NCBI RefSeq assembly: GCF_000189415.1
Contig: NC_015144.1
Location: forward strand, 873,501 to 937,500
Direction of reading: 5' to 3'
DNA from: Weeksella virosa DSM 16922
GTDB lineage: Bacteria; Bacteroidota; Bacteroidia; Flavobacteriales; Weeksellaceae
Length of the DNA: 64,000 nt
Part shown: positions 17,322 to 26,503 of the stretch, in pieces
How the letters are laid out: each line of letters begins with the position of its first letter
How positions within the stretch are numbered: position 1 is the stretch's first letter
Position numbers and translations under genes: made by a program
The notes under the pieces: model-generated
Told to the model about the DNA's origin: nothing
What the model saw: only the letters and a program-made list of their open reading frames with translations
Database searches by the model: none

Positions 17322-18587
17322 TCAAGGTGTTTTTTTTGAGGATATTTTTTTCAGCGCTTTCATCACAAAAAAGAGTTGAATCAAATAGCCCAATCCAGCC
17401 AAAAACGAGTATAAGATTAGACTTGTGGTAAGTTCATTTCTAGAACCTCCTACAAAGACAGCAAAAAAAGTAACCAACACCAAATATATATTGAAAATCA
17501 ATGCATAATGATTTTTTTTAATGACCATAACCACCGATTGTATAGGGTTGAGTGCGCTTCTACAAAGAATCCAAAAAGAAAGAATCCGTACAAGCTTTTG
17601 TAAGCCTTGCCATTCTGGCCCCAAAATCCAATCTAATAAAAACACGCCAATGGTATTCATCAGAACTAAAAAAACCGAAATCGCAAAAACATTATACTGA
17701 ACTACTTGCCATGAAAATCGATACAATTGATGCGCTTTTGCATGAACCAATTGAGCAGATTTCTGGAAAAATACTTTCGACATAGAGTTGGACAATAAAA
17801 CCAAAGGAGTAACCAAAACTTTCGCTGACATTGCAAAAAGTCCGACATCTGTTTTCGAGAAATAAAATGCTAAAAGAATATTCATCATATTATTAGCTAC
17901 CACGTTCAGGGATTCTGATGGCAAAGTAAATCGAACAATCTCGCGATTTTCATGTATTGTTTTTTTTGATTTCTGCCAGTCTGGCAAAACTATCCGCCCT
18001 TTGGTAATACGAAAAAAATAGAAGCAAGTAATAATCGTTCCGATCAAAGTTCCGTAAATCAGACCATTACTTTTGTATCCTAAACCATAAAAAACAAACT
18101 GCAAAAACACAGTAGACAAAGCATTGATAACAAAACCCTTAGAGATTTTTTCAAACAATTTATACTTCGTAAAAAGTGAAGTTTGTATGTTCATCCATGC
18201 GGAAAAAAGTGCACCAAGACTACTAAGAAAAACAATCCAAAGCGATGTTCCTAATGGTATAATATGTTCGAAGACTGCATAACCCAAAAAAAACAATGTA
18301 ATTGATATTGTACTCAGAACCAATAAGGAAGAAAATAAATTTCTTATTTCTCTAGGTGATTTTGATAAAACAAATATATTTTCTAGTCGGAAAGAACAAA
18401 GAATCGATAAAATGGCTACAAAACTAAGAAAAACATTATAAGTACCCGTAAACTCTGGACCATACCAACGACCAAGCACAAAACCGCCTGCTACCATGAT
18501 CATTTGTGCAAAAGTGTTACCTGCCAAAAGCGATAGAACACCTTTGGCATTTTTGGTCTGGAACTTTTGTATCTTAGTTTTTAACAA
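17322..18587 (-). CDS. Polysaccharide flippase-like membrane protein (first of tandem pair)
   Basis: 421 aa and 12 or so membrane segments of the Wzx/MOP type: GVLSLLAGNTFAQMIMVAGG at the N-terminus, then MNIQTSLFTKYKLFEK and FTLPSESLNVVANNMMNIL. It is similar in plan to, but clearly diverged from, the gene downstream. It is divergent from the YjjG-type phosphatase gene, with a TAGATTTG -7 element at 18617-18610. Confidence 0.78.
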   Translation of the reverse strand: MLKTKIQKFQTKNAKGVLSLLAGNTFAQMIMVAGGFVLGRWYGPEFTGTYNVFLSFVAILSILCSFRLENIFVLSKSPREIRNLFSSLLVLSTISITLFFLGYAVFEHIIPLGTSLWIVFLSSLGALFSAWMNIQTSLFTKYKLFEKISKGFVINALSTVFLQFVFYGLGYKSNGLIYGTLIGTIITCFYFFRITKGRIVLPDWQKSKKTIHENREIVRFTLPSESLNVVANNMMNILLAFYFSKTDVGLFAMSAKVLVTPLVLLSNSMSKVFFQKSAQLVHAKAHQLYRFSWQVVQYNVFAISVFLVLMNTIGVFLLDWILGPEWQGLQKLVRILSFWILCRSALNPIQSVVMVIKKNHYALIFNIYLVLVTFFAVFVGGSRNELTTSLILYSFLAGLGYLIQLFFVMKALKKISSKKTP

Positions 18588-18609
18588 ATGATCAGCTTTT
18601 CTTAACTAA

Positions 18610-18617
18610 CAAATCTA
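18610..18617 (-). promoter_or_regulatory. -7 promoter element of the flippase operon
   Basis: TAGATTTG on the minus strand, 23 bases before the flippase ATG. It lies 11 bp from the opposing -7 element at 18629. Confidence 0.5.
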
Positions 18618-18628
18618 CATAAAAATAG

Positions 18629-18636
18629 TAGCTTTG
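18629..18636 (+). promoter_or_regulatory. -7 promoter element of the YjjG-type gene (near-leaderless)
   Basis: TAGCTTTG fits TAnnTTTG and ends only 5 bases before the ATG at 18642, so the transcript would begin at or next to the start codon. Confidence 0.5.
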
Positions 18637-18641
18637 CGTAC

Positions 18642-19337
18642 ATGGACACGATAAAACACATTTTTTTTGATTTGGATAATACCCTTTGGGATTTCCGTGG
18701 GAATGCGAAATTAGCTTTAGCAGAATTGTACAAGAAATACGAAGTACAAGAAAAATATGGTTTTGATTTTGAAGAATTTCATCCTTATTATCATGACAGC
18801 AACGAAGGTTTGTGGGAACTTATCCGAGACAAAAAAATTACCAAAGAAGAATTACGTGAGCGTCGTTTTCTTGATGCTTTTACCAATATGGGAATCGACG
18901 ACGCACCTTTGGCAGCACTTTTCGAGAAAGAGTATATGGAGACGATTACCAACTACAATTTGGTGGTGGAGGGTGCAATCGAGTTACTCGATTACCTGAA
19001 ACCAGCTTATCAACTACATATTATTACCAATGGTTTTATAGAAGTTTCTCAACGTAAAATCACCTCATCTAATTTGCAAAACTATTTCCATACTGTGACC
19101 TATGCAGACGAACTGCAAATCTTGAAACCTGACCCGAGAATCTTCCAACATGCGCTGGATAAATCTGGAGCAAAAAAAGAAGAATCTGTTTACATAGGAG
19201 ACGATTGGATTGCCGATGCTGTAGGAGCTAAAGATTTCGGGATGCACTCGGTATTTTTCGATCGATTCGATGAAAAGCTTACCTACGATGGAGTAATAAA
19301 TGTCCAAACATTAGAGGAAATAAAGGAGTTTTTATAA
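18642..19337 (+). CDS. YjjG-type HAD hydrolase (noncanonical pyrimidine nucleotidase)
   Basis: 231-aa haloacid dehalogenase-superfamily phosphatase. Motif I is FFDLDNTLWDF (residues 8-18), motif II IITNGF, motif III Lys in LKPDPRIF, and motif IV YIGDDWIADAVGA. The helical cap between motifs I and II fits YjjG-like nucleotidases that remove unusual nucleoside monophosphates; substrate assignment is by family only. It is divergent from the flippase operon and possibly leaderless. Confidence 0.85.
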   Translation: MDTIKHIFFDLDNTLWDFRGNAKLALAELYKKYEVQEKYGFDFEEFHPYYHDSNEGLWELIRDKKITKEELRERRFLDAFTNMGIDDAPLAALFEKEYMETITNYNLVVEGAIELLDYLKPAYQLHIITNGFIEVSQRKITSSNLQNYFHTVTYADELQILKPDPRIFQHALDKSGAKKEESVYIGDDWIADAVGAKDFGMHSVFFDRFDEKLTYDGVINVQTLEEIKEFL

Positions 19338-19366
19338 TCTCTTTTGTACTCCATCCTAGCAAAGCT

Positions 19367-21025
19367 CTATTCACATATTTGCCATTTTTTATACTGAGAG
19401 ATAAGTCCGTTTGTAGAAGAATCATGGTTTGTAGTTTGCTGATTACTGATGAGTTCTGGCAAAATCTTCTTTGTCATTTCTTTACCCAACTCTACTCCCC
19501 ATTGATCGAAACTAAAAACATTCCAAATAATTCCTTGTACAAAAACCTTATGCTCGTACATCGCAATCAACTCTCCTAGGATCCTAGGCTCCAACTTTTT
19601 ATATAAAATAGAGTTGGTAGGATGATTTCCCTCGAAGCAGCGATGCGCAACCAATTGTTGAATCTCCTCTGCAGGAAATTGTTGTTGATTCATTTTCTTA
19701 ATAACCGCTTCTTTATCTTTACCAAAAGCCAATGCTTCTGTCTGAGCCAAAAAGTTAGCCATTAATTTTTGGTGATGATCGCCTATCGAGTGCACTGGTT
19801 GGGCAGCAATCAAAAAATCTGCAGGTATAAATTTAGTACCTTGATGCAATAATTGATAGAACGCATGCTGACCATTCGTCCCAGGTTCACCCCAAATTAC
19901 AGGACCGGTTTGATAGGATACTTTTTCTCCATTACGATCGATTGATTTTCCGTTACTTTCCATATCCAATTGTTGTAGAAACGGAACAAAAAGATGCAAA
20001 TATTGATCGTAAGGAAAAATTGCATAAGTTTCGGCATCGAAAAAGTTTGTATACCAAATGCCAATTAAAGCCATTAATACAGGAATATTTTCTTTGAAAT
20101 CTTTTATTAGAAAATGTTCATCCATTTGTTGTGCACCCGACAAGAGTTCTTCGAAATAATCATACCCTACAGCCAAACAAATACTGAGACCCACTGCACT
20201 CCAAAGTGAATAACGTCCTCCAACCCAATCCCAAAATACAAACATTTGTTGAGGATCAATTCCGAAATCTTCTACTGCTTTCTCGTTAGCAGAAACCGCT
20301 ACAAAATGTTGTGCTATGGTCTGCTCTGTGCCTCCGTTTTCTAAAAACCAATATTTTGCTGATGTTGCATTGGTCATGGTTTCTTGGGTTGTAAACGTTT
20401 TAGAGACAATGATAAATAGAGTTGTTTCTGGATTAAGCAGACGAACTGTTTCTTGCAAATGAGAAGCATCTACATTCGACACGAAGTGAATCTTTAGATG
20501 ATTACTATATGCTTTTAGCGCTTCTACGACCATGTGCGGCCCCAAATCAGAACCTCCGATACCTATATTCACTACATCGGTAATAGGCAAGTTTGTATAG
20601 CCTTTCCATTCGCCAGAAATTACCTTTTGACTGAAGCTTTTCATTTGCCCTAAGACCTTGTTTATTTTGGGTGTAATTTCTTCTTCATCTACCTTTAAGC
20701 CTTTCTGGTTAGGATTTCGCAGAGCAGTATGCAATACAGCTCTATTTTCTGTTTCATTGATTTTTTCACCTTTAAATTGCTGTTTAATAGCCTCTTTTAA
20801 TTTGCATTCGTCTGAGAGCTGCAACAACAAATCTATTGTTTCTTGAGTAAGAATATTTTTAGAATAATCGAATAGTATATTTTCTGTTTCTATAGAAAAT
20901 TTTTGGTATCGATATTTATCCAATGTAAACAAGTTTGCTAATGTAATACCTTTCATTTCATAGAAATGCTCCATCAGTCGTGCCCAACTATTGGTTTTTT
21001 GTGGATTTATTTTAGGTAGGGTCAT
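19367..21025 (-). CDS. pgi: Glucose-6-phosphate isomerase
   Basis: Interconverts glucose-6-phosphate and fructose-6-phosphate in the cytoplasm. Family signatures present are [57 protein letters not shown] and the C-terminal signature region [17 protein letters not shown]. At 552 aa it matches the long E. coli-like form. The TAAATTTG promoter element lies at 21057-21050. Confidence 0.96.
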   Translation of the reverse strand: MTLPKINPQKTNSWARLMEHFYEMKGITLANLFTLDKYRYQKFSIETENILFDYSKNILTQETIDLLLQLSDECKLKEAIKQQFKGEKINETENRAVLHTALRNPNQKGLKVDEEEITPKINKVLGQMKSFSQKVISGEWKGYTNLPITDVVNIGIGGSDLGPHMVVEALKAYSNHLKIHFVSNVDASHLQETVRLLNPETTLFIIVSKTFTTQETMTNATSAKYWFLENGGTEQTIAQHFVAVSANEKAVEDFGIDPQQMFVFWDWVGGRYSLWSAVGLSICLAVGYDYFEELLSGAQQMDEHFLIKDFKENIPVLMALIGIWYTNFFDAETYAIFPYDQYLHLFVPFLQQLDMESNGKSIDRNGEKVSYQTGPVIWGEPGTNGQHAFYQLLHQGTKFIPADFLIAAQPVHSIGDHHQKLMANFLAQTEALAFGKDKEAVIKKMNQQQFPAEEIQQLVAHRCFEGNHPTNSILYKKLEPRILGELIAMYEHKVFVQGIIWNVFSFDQWGVELGKEMTKKILPELISNQQTTNHDSSTNGLISQYKKWQICE

Positions 21026-21049
21026 GTTTAATATTAAGCAAAATCACAC

Positions 21050-21057
21050 CAAATTTA
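21050..21057 (-). promoter_or_regulatory. -7 promoter element of pgi
   Basis: TAAATTTG on the minus strand, 24 bases before the pgi ATG. Confidence 0.5.
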
Positions 21058-21143
21058 CAAAATAAATTATGAAAATTTCTTCGTTTGCATCTGTTTTGTA
21101 AACCGAAAGCTTTATCTTCGCTCTACTTATCAGCCTAAAAAAC

Positions 21144-21890
21144 ATGAAATATTTGTGTGGATTTCTAAATATTCTTTGGCGAATCTGGTTTTTACTACTC
21201 GCTAGTATTTATATCATCCCAATCGGACTTTTTATTGTTCTTCCCTTATCTTTTTCTAATTCTACCTACCCAATCGCTTATCGATTTATCCAATTTTGGG
21301 GAACGTTTATGTTCTACGGCATGGGTTTTAGAGATGATTATTCTAGTAAAGAAGAGCTCGACCCCAATCAAACCTATATTTTTATTGCCAATCACACCTC
21401 AATTGTCGATGTATTATTAATGCTACATATCCTAAAAAAACACCCGATAGTTTTCGTAGGAAAAGCAGAGTTATCACGCATTCCTATTTTCGGGTTGATA
21501 TACAAACGGATTTGTATCCCGGTTGATCGTTCGAATATTAAGAGTAGAGCAAATGTTTACCCTGAGGCCAAAGAACGCCTAGCTAATGGTCTTAGTATTT
21601 TTATATTCCCAGAAGGTGGCGTACCCGATGATATGTCTATCGATTTAGACAATTTCAAAGATGGGGCTTTTTCTATCGCGATCGAAACCCAAACTCCTGT
21701 TGCAGTTTTCACGATTTGTGGCCTAAAAAAAATGTTCCCATTTGATTATTTTCATGGCTATCCTGGCAAAGTTCACGTAAAACTCAGTGCGATTGTTCAC
21801 CCCAAAGGATACAATCATTCGACCAAAGACCAATTGAAACAAAAATGCCATCAACTCCTTTGGCAAGATTTACAAAACTGTCGCCAATAA
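21144..21890 (+). CDS. plsC: 1-acyl-sn-glycerol-3-phosphate acyltransferase (PlsC-type)
   Basis: Membrane-associated acyltransferase that makes phosphatidic acid. It has an N-terminal hydrophobic segment (residues 8-35). The catalytic NHTSIVDVL box fits NHx4D, FVGKAELSRIPIFGLI is the second block, and FPEGGVP is the substrate-binding block (usually FPEGT). At 248 aa it is normal for the family. The start is single and clear. Confidence 0.88.
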   Translation: MKYLCGFLNILWRIWFLLLASIYIIPIGLFIVLPLSFSNSTYPIAYRFIQFWGTFMFYGMGFRDDYSSKEELDPNQTYIFIANHTSIVDVLLMLHILKKHPIVFVGKAELSRIPIFGLIYKRICIPVDRSNIKSRANVYPEAKERLANGLSIFIFPEGGVPDDMSIDLDNFKDGAFSIAIETQTPVAVFTICGLKKMFPFDYFHGYPGKVHVKLSAIVHPKGYNHSTKDQLKQKCHQLLWQDLQNCRQ

Positions 21891-21916
21891 GGTTTGCTTC
21901 CTCGGTTTCGGCAACG

Positions 21917-21924
21917 TATTTTTG
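21917..21924 (+). promoter_or_regulatory. -7 promoter element of rnhA
   Basis: TATTTTTG, 76 bases before the rnhA ATG; a longer leader than its neighbours. Confidence 0.4.
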
Positions 21925-22000
21925 TAATCCTATAACAGCTAGCTGAAAACTTTAGCTTAACCAAATAATTTTTTACACAAAAACCACCTAAAACTTTCAC

Positions 22001-22474
22001 ATGGCAATAATTGCTTATACCGACGGCTCATCTCTTGGTAATCCAGGACCAGGAGGTTATGGTTTGATTTTATTGGAAACTGAAAAAAAAATAAAAAAAG
22101 AAGTAAATAAAGGTTATCGACTCACTACCAATAACCGAATGGAATTGCTTGCGGTGATTGTTGCACTAGAAATGCTAAAAAAACCCAATACGCCTATTAC
22201 CATATATACCGATAGCAAATATGTAGTAGATGCAGTAGAAAAAAAGTGGGTTTTTGGTTGGATGAAAAAAAATTTCAAAGGCAAAAAAAATGAAGACTTA
22301 TGGCGACGTTTTCTTCAAGTTTACCCGAAACATCAAGTGCAACTTGTATGGGTAAAAGGGCATGCAGGAAATGTTTGGAATGAGCGTGCAGATGAATTAG
22401 CTGTTTTGGCATCAAACACAAAAGAAAATTTCGAGATTGATCACTTCTTTGAACAACATCTAAACCAAAATTAA
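22001..22474 (+). CDS. rnhA: Ribonuclease HI
   Basis: Degrades the RNA of RNA-DNA hybrids. The four acidic catalytic residues are visible: Asp in AYTDGSSLGNPGPGGYG, Glu in TNNRMELLAVI, Asp in YTDSKYVVDAV, and the last Asp in WNERADELAVLA. The basic handle region includes KKWVFGWMKKNFKGKKNEDL. At 157 aa it is normal length. The next gene has its own promoter 7 bp after the stop. Confidence 0.96.
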   Translation: MAIIAYTDGSSLGNPGPGGYGLILLETEKKIKKEVNKGYRLTTNNRMELLAVIVALEMLKKPNTPITIYTDSKYVVDAVEKKWVFGWMKKNFKGKKNEDLWRRFLQVYPKHQVQLVWVKGHAGNVWNERADELAVLASNTKENFEIDHFFEQHLNQN

Positions 22475-22477
22475 CTG

Positions 22478-22485
22478 TATTTTTG
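22478..22485 (+). promoter_or_regulatory. -7 promoter element of the TlpA-like gene
   Basis: TATTTTTG, 20 bases before the ATG at 22506. Confidence 0.5.
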
Positions 22486-22505
22486 TAAAAAAGAAGAGAG
22501 AAATC

Positions 22506-23858
22506 ATGAGAAAAAGCATCTTATTTATCCTGAGCTTATTGTTATTGGGGTTTTTCAGCTGTAAAACAGAAGGTGATCAACCACAAATCACTTTTTCTGG
22601 ACACCTAAAAAATGTCAATATCGATAGTATATATTTGATATTAGACAACAGAGAAAAAGGTTTTCCGATTGACCCGGATGGAAATTTTTCTGATACTGTG
22701 AATATTTCACATGAAGGCTATTACCGATTTTCCGATGGTAGAAATGATTTTCCGATATATCTAATCCCAGGTGACCAAATCATGATTGAAGCCGATTATA
22801 TCAATTTAGAAAACAGTCTAAAATTTACTGGAACTGGTGCAATAAGAAATAATTTCCTGATGCAGAAAGATGCAAAAATCGGCGAAATTCTCTCTGATGA
22901 AAAAAAGTTCTACAATAAGCCTGCAGAAGAATTCCGTAACAATCTGCAGCAACATTACCATCATTTTCTAGATAATCTAAAAAAAATAGAACCACAAGTA
23001 GAACTGACTTTCTACGAGGCCGAAAAAAAGAATTTACACTATCAATATTTGCTGCATTTGTATGCTTATGTAGATGCATATGCCTATTTCTATAATAAAA
23101 AACCTCAACTTACCCCCGAAATAGAAGCAGAACTAAAAAACATAGACATCAACAATGAAGAGGATTATAACAGTATTCCATCATACCGTTATTTGGTAGG
23201 ATATGTGTTGGATGAACAATTACTCACAGAGCGTTTACCTGATGTTGTAGAGAAAATAAAATCACAAAAAATCAAAGATCAATTTCTTAAAAACTTGATT
23301 CCGAACATTTATCAAAATTCGAGTGAAAGTGATTTAACGTACGCAACCATCCTAAATAACACAAAAGATAAAACTATTATAGAAGCGGCCGAAGAAGCAA
23401 AAAAGAAATTGGATGAAATTCGCAGTCAGCCAAGCTTATCATTTTCTTTTCCGAACTCGGAAAACGAACAAATCGAACTAAGCCATTTTACAGGCAAATT
23501 GGTCTATATAGATTTATGGGCAACTTGGTGTAGACCTTGTTTTATGGAGTTTCCGCACCTGAAAAAGTTGGCTGCTGACTATGCGGGTAAAGACATTGTT
23601 TTTTTAGGAATTTCTATCGATAAAGAAGACGACAAAGAGATTTGGAGAAAGGTGGTAGCACAGCAAAAATTTCCTTTCGAGCAACTTTTTGCTGGAGCAG
23701 AAAGCCTGACATCGAATGCTTTCCTCTCGCAACTTAATATTCGTTTCATTCCACGATTTGTCTTGATTGGGAAAGATGGTAAAATCATTAGTCTCAATGC
23801 TCCGAATCCTTCGCAAAGTAGTATACGCCAACTGATAGACACCAATTTGGCTCGTTAA
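22506..23858 (+). CDS. TlpA-like thioredoxin-fold lipoprotein with DUF4369-like N-terminus
   Basis: 450-aa envelope thiol-disulfide oxidoreductase. The lipoprotein signal ends LLGFFSC (Cys19). The N-terminal beta domain (ITFSGHLKNVNIDSIYLILD) resembles DUF4369, a common partner in Bacteroidetes. A helical middle follows. The thioredoxin domain at about 315-450 has the active site WATWCRPCFMEFP. It probably works in periplasmic cysteine reduction or cytochrome maturation; the exact client is unknown. Confidence 0.85.
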   Translation: MRKSILFILSLLLLGFFSCKTEGDQPQITFSGHLKNVNIDSIYLILDNREKGFPIDPDGNFSDTVNISHEGYYRFSDGRNDFPIYLIPGDQIMIEADYINLENSLKFTGTGAIRNNFLMQKDAKIGEILSDEKKFYNKPAEEFRNNLQQHYHHFLDNLKKIEPQVELTFYEAEKKNLHYQYLLHLYAYVDAYAYFYNKKPQLTPEIEAELKNIDINNEEDYNSIPSYRYLVGYVLDEQLLTERLPDVVEKIKSQKIKDQFLKNLIPNIYQNSSESDLTYATILNNTKDKTIIEAAEEAKKKLDEIRSQPSLSFSFPNSENEQIELSHFTGKLVYIDLWATWCRPCFMEFPHLKKLAADYAGKDIVFLGISIDKEDDKEIWRKVVAQQKFPFEQLFAGAESLTSNAFLSQLNIRFIPRFVLIGKDGKIISLNAPNPSQSSIRQLIDTNLAR

Positions 23859-23885
23859 CTACTCCTTCTATCAAAAATGGTAATA

Positions 23886-23945
23886 AAAAAGTAGAAGCTT
23901 CGACGAGTAATGTACCAACTTTGCTTCTACTTTTTCCCAAATAGT
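23886..23945. terminator. Bidirectional terminator-like hairpin
   Basis: AAAAAGTAGAAGC (23886-23898) pairs perfectly with GCTTCTACTTTTT (23933-23945) across a 34-base loop. It lies between the convergent TlpA-like and USP genes. The large loop lowers confidence. Confidence 0.55.
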
Positions 23946-23970
23946 TTATGAAGAAATTTGATAAATAAAT

Positions 23971-24807
23971 TTATTCTTTTTGTTCATGAAAAACATACAC
24001 CGGAATTTTGCTATGATACGTTAACTTCTTGGTGAAACTACGCCCAAAAATTTTCTCGAAAAACGTTTTGTGTCTTGCAACAGAAGCCACTACATCTATT
24101 TGGTTGGTATCGATAAAATCCAAAACCGCTTTTTCGGCATCTTTCTCATTATACACTATATGGAACTGCACCGGCTCGTCATTAAAACGTTCTTTCCAGA
24201 TTTGCAATTCTTCTATATTTTCATTTTTATTGTTGATGTTTACACAATGTACAATAGCATTATAACGCTCTGCAATCTCAATCATATGGTATAAAGTATC
24301 GATGTCCTTCTCCTCGAAATTGGTTGTAAAACAAATAGATTTTATCCCTCTAAATTCGGCATCTATCGGTACACAAAGCACAGGTGTTTTTATTTTACTA
24401 ACGACATTTATAGTATTAGACCCAAACAAAACCTTATCTATCCCCGAGGCGCCATTGGTTCCCATCACTACAACATCTATATTTTCTTCCTTTACAATAT
24501 CTTGAATATTGGTTACCAGAAAACCTTCTTTCAAAATAAATTTCATAGGAATATGTCCCAAGTTATGTCGCTCTGCAATTTCTCGTATTGCAGGAATTTG
24601 ATCTTTAAAATTCTCAAACGTACCTAATTCGATACTTTCATAAACTGTAAAAACCAATTCTGGACTATAGCCACCATTCACAATTGGTGCACTATACGTA
24701 TGCAAAACGTATAACTCTGCGTTCTGATTTTCTGCTAAATTCAATGCATAAACCAACGCATTATTTGCTGTCTCTGAGAAATCTGTAGGAAAAAGAATCT
24801 TTTTCAT
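23971..24807 (-). CDS. Tandem universal stress protein
   Basis: 278 aa made of two UspA-like domains. Domain 1 (about 1-145) begins MKKILFPTDFSETANNALVY and has the nucleotide-binding signature VMGTNGASGIDKVLFGSNT. Domain 2 (about 150-278) lacks an equivalent glycine loop (ASVARHKTFFEKIFGRSFTK), so only the first is likely to bind ATP. It is divergent from the thioesterase gene. Confidence 0.9.
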   Translation of the reverse strand: MKKILFPTDFSETANNALVYALNLAENQNAELYVLHTYSAPIVNGGYSPELVFTVYESIELGTFENFKDQIPAIREIAERHNLGHIPMKFILKEGFLVTNIQDIVKEENIDVVVMGTNGASGIDKVLFGSNTINVVSKIKTPVLCVPIDAEFRGIKSICFTTNFEEKDIDTLYHMIEIAERYNAIVHCVNINNKNENIEELQIWKERFNDEPVQFHIVYNEKDAEKAVLDFIDTNQIDVVASVARHKTFFEKIFGRSFTKKLTYHSKIPVYVFHEQKE

Positions 24808-24884
24808 GTCTAAATAAATATTAGCTGTTTTTATTTCCGATAATTTACAACTTTTTTTCCCAATTCTCTACATTAATTAATTTT

Positions 24885-24892
24885 TATATTTG
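24885..24892 (+). promoter_or_regulatory. -7 promoter element of the thioesterase-thiL operon
   Basis: TATATTTG, 17 bases before the ATG at 24910. Confidence 0.55.
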
Positions 24893-24909
24893 TGGTATAA
24901 TGATTTTTT

Positions 24910-25416
24910 ATGCAAAATACGTATTACCAAAAAACCATCGTTCGCTGGTCTGATTTGGATGCAAATCGCCATTTAGCGAATAGCTCTTATATGAATTTTA
25001 CTAGCTTTGCTCGGATTGCATTTCTTCGAGATTTTGGCATCAGCATGAAAGATTTAGGAAAATTACAAATAGGTCCTGCTATTTTACACGAGCAATTTTC
25101 TTTTTTTAGAGAAGCCTACGAAGGCGAAGAAATCTATATTACCGCAGAAATCGACGGAATGTCGGAAGACGGAATGCTATACACTTTTGTACACAACCTC
25201 TACCGAAAAGATGGCACACACCTTTGTCATAGCCTATTAACCGGTGTTTGGTTTTCTCTTATCGACAGAAAAATGAAGGCACCGCCAGCCGAAATGTTGA
25301 CCCAGCTGAAAAAATCTGTTGGAGAAAGAAAAATAAAAACGTTGACCAAAGCCGACCTCAAAAAACTACCTTCTTTTCCTCAGAATATAGATCCTACAAC
25401 TTTTAAAAATATGTAA
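24910..25416 (+). CDS. Hotdog-fold acyl-CoA thioesterase (4HBT-like)
   Basis: 168 aa with a YbgC/4HBT-like pattern: an N-terminal RWSDLDANRHLANSSYMNF, where the DxxxHxxN segment holds the active-site Asp, then LHEQFSFFREAYEGEEIYI and HSLLTGVWFSLIDRK. It hydrolyses an acyl-CoA thioester; chain preference is unknown. The thiL ATG follows its TAA with no gap, so the two are cotranscribed. Confidence 0.8.
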   Translation: MQNTYYQKTIVRWSDLDANRHLANSSYMNFTSFARIAFLRDFGISMKDLGKLQIGPAILHEQFSFFREAYEGEEIYITAEIDGMSEDGMLYTFVHNLYRKDGTHLCHSLLTGVWFSLIDRKMKAPPAEMLTQLKKSVGERKIKTLTKADLKKLPSFPQNIDPTTFKNM

Positions 25417-26466
25417 ATGTTAGACGATAAAAAAATATCCAAAACCAGTTTAGATGAATTAGGTGAGTTCGGCCTTATCGAGCAAATAGCCTTAAGATTC
25501 CCACCCAAACTAACTTCTACCCTACAAGGAATTGGCGATGACGCAGCAGTAATCGACTACAAAGACGAAAAAACTTTGGTGACTTCTGAAATTTTTATAG
25601 AAGGAATTCATTTTCGATGGGATTATATGCCATTACGTCACTTGGGTTATAAAATAACAATGGCCACCGCAAGTGATTTGATTGCCATGAATGCAAAACC
25701 CCAACAATTATTGGTAAATATTGCTCTCTCGAATCGTTTTACCATAGAAGCTGTTGATGAAATTTATAACGGTATAAAATACGCCTGCGATCAACTAAAA
25801 ATGGATGTTGTAGGGGGAGATACAACTTCATCTACTCGCGGACTTTGTGTTTCTCTTACCGCAATTGGTTCGGCAAAAGAAGAAAAGATTCTGTACAGAA
25901 AAGGTGCAAAACCCAAAGATTTATTAGTGGTTACTGGCGATCTAGGTGGTGCTTTTCTGGGATTACAAGTTCTCGAAAGAGAAGCGCAAGTAAACAAAGT
26001 AAACCCTAACAATCAGCCCGATTTTAGTAATTATACATACCTGATCGAGCGACAACTAAAACCACAAGCACGAATAGATATACTCGAACTTCTAAAAGAA
26101 TTAGACGTTCAGCCTACCTCGATGATAGACATTTCGGATGGATTATCTTCTGAAGTTTTGCATCTTGCCAAAGAAAACGGTTTGGGTATGAATATATACG
26201 AAGAGAAAATACCACTTGACCCTTCAACTATTAGAACCGCAGAAGAATTCAATATCAACCCAATCACCTGTGCCCTGAGCGGAGGGGAAGATTTCGAGCT
26301 ATTGTTCACTATCAAACAAAAAGATTTTGATAAGATAAAAGGAAATCCTAACTTCTCAATCATTGGATATGTAGGTGAAGAAAAAGAAGGAAGTTTCTTA
26401 ATCACCAAAGGAAACGAACAAAAAGTTCCATTAGTCGCACAAGGTTGGCGAGAGCAGGAAGCCTAA
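25417..26466 (+). CDS. thiL: Thiamine-monophosphate kinase
   Basis: Phosphorylates thiamine monophosphate to thiamine diphosphate with ATP. It has AIR-synthase-like two-domain architecture: GIGDDAAVIDYKDEKTLVTS with its Mg-binding acids, MDVVGGDTTSSTRG, VVTGDLGGAFLGLQVLE, and MIDISDGLSSEVLHLAKENG. At 349 aa it is normal for Bacteroidetes. It starts directly after the thioesterase stop. Confidence 0.93.
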   Translation: MLDDKKISKTSLDELGEFGLIEQIALRFPPKLTSTLQGIGDDAAVIDYKDEKTLVTSEIFIEGIHFRWDYMPLRHLGYKITMATASDLIAMNAKPQQLLVNIALSNRFTIEAVDEIYNGIKYACDQLKMDVVGGDTTSSTRGLCVSLTAIGSAKEEKILYRKGAKPKDLLVVTGDLGGAFLGLQVLEREAQVNKVNPNNQPDFSNYTYLIERQLKPQARIDILELLKELDVQPTSMIDISDGLSSEVLHLAKENGLGMNIYEEKIPLDPSTIRTAEEFNINPITCALSGGEDFELLFTIKQKDFDKIKGNPNFSIIGYVGEEKEGSFLITKGNEQKVPLVAQGWREQEA

Positions 26467-26503
26467 TTCATCCTACCAAAATTTTAAATAAAAACTGATT
26501 GCC

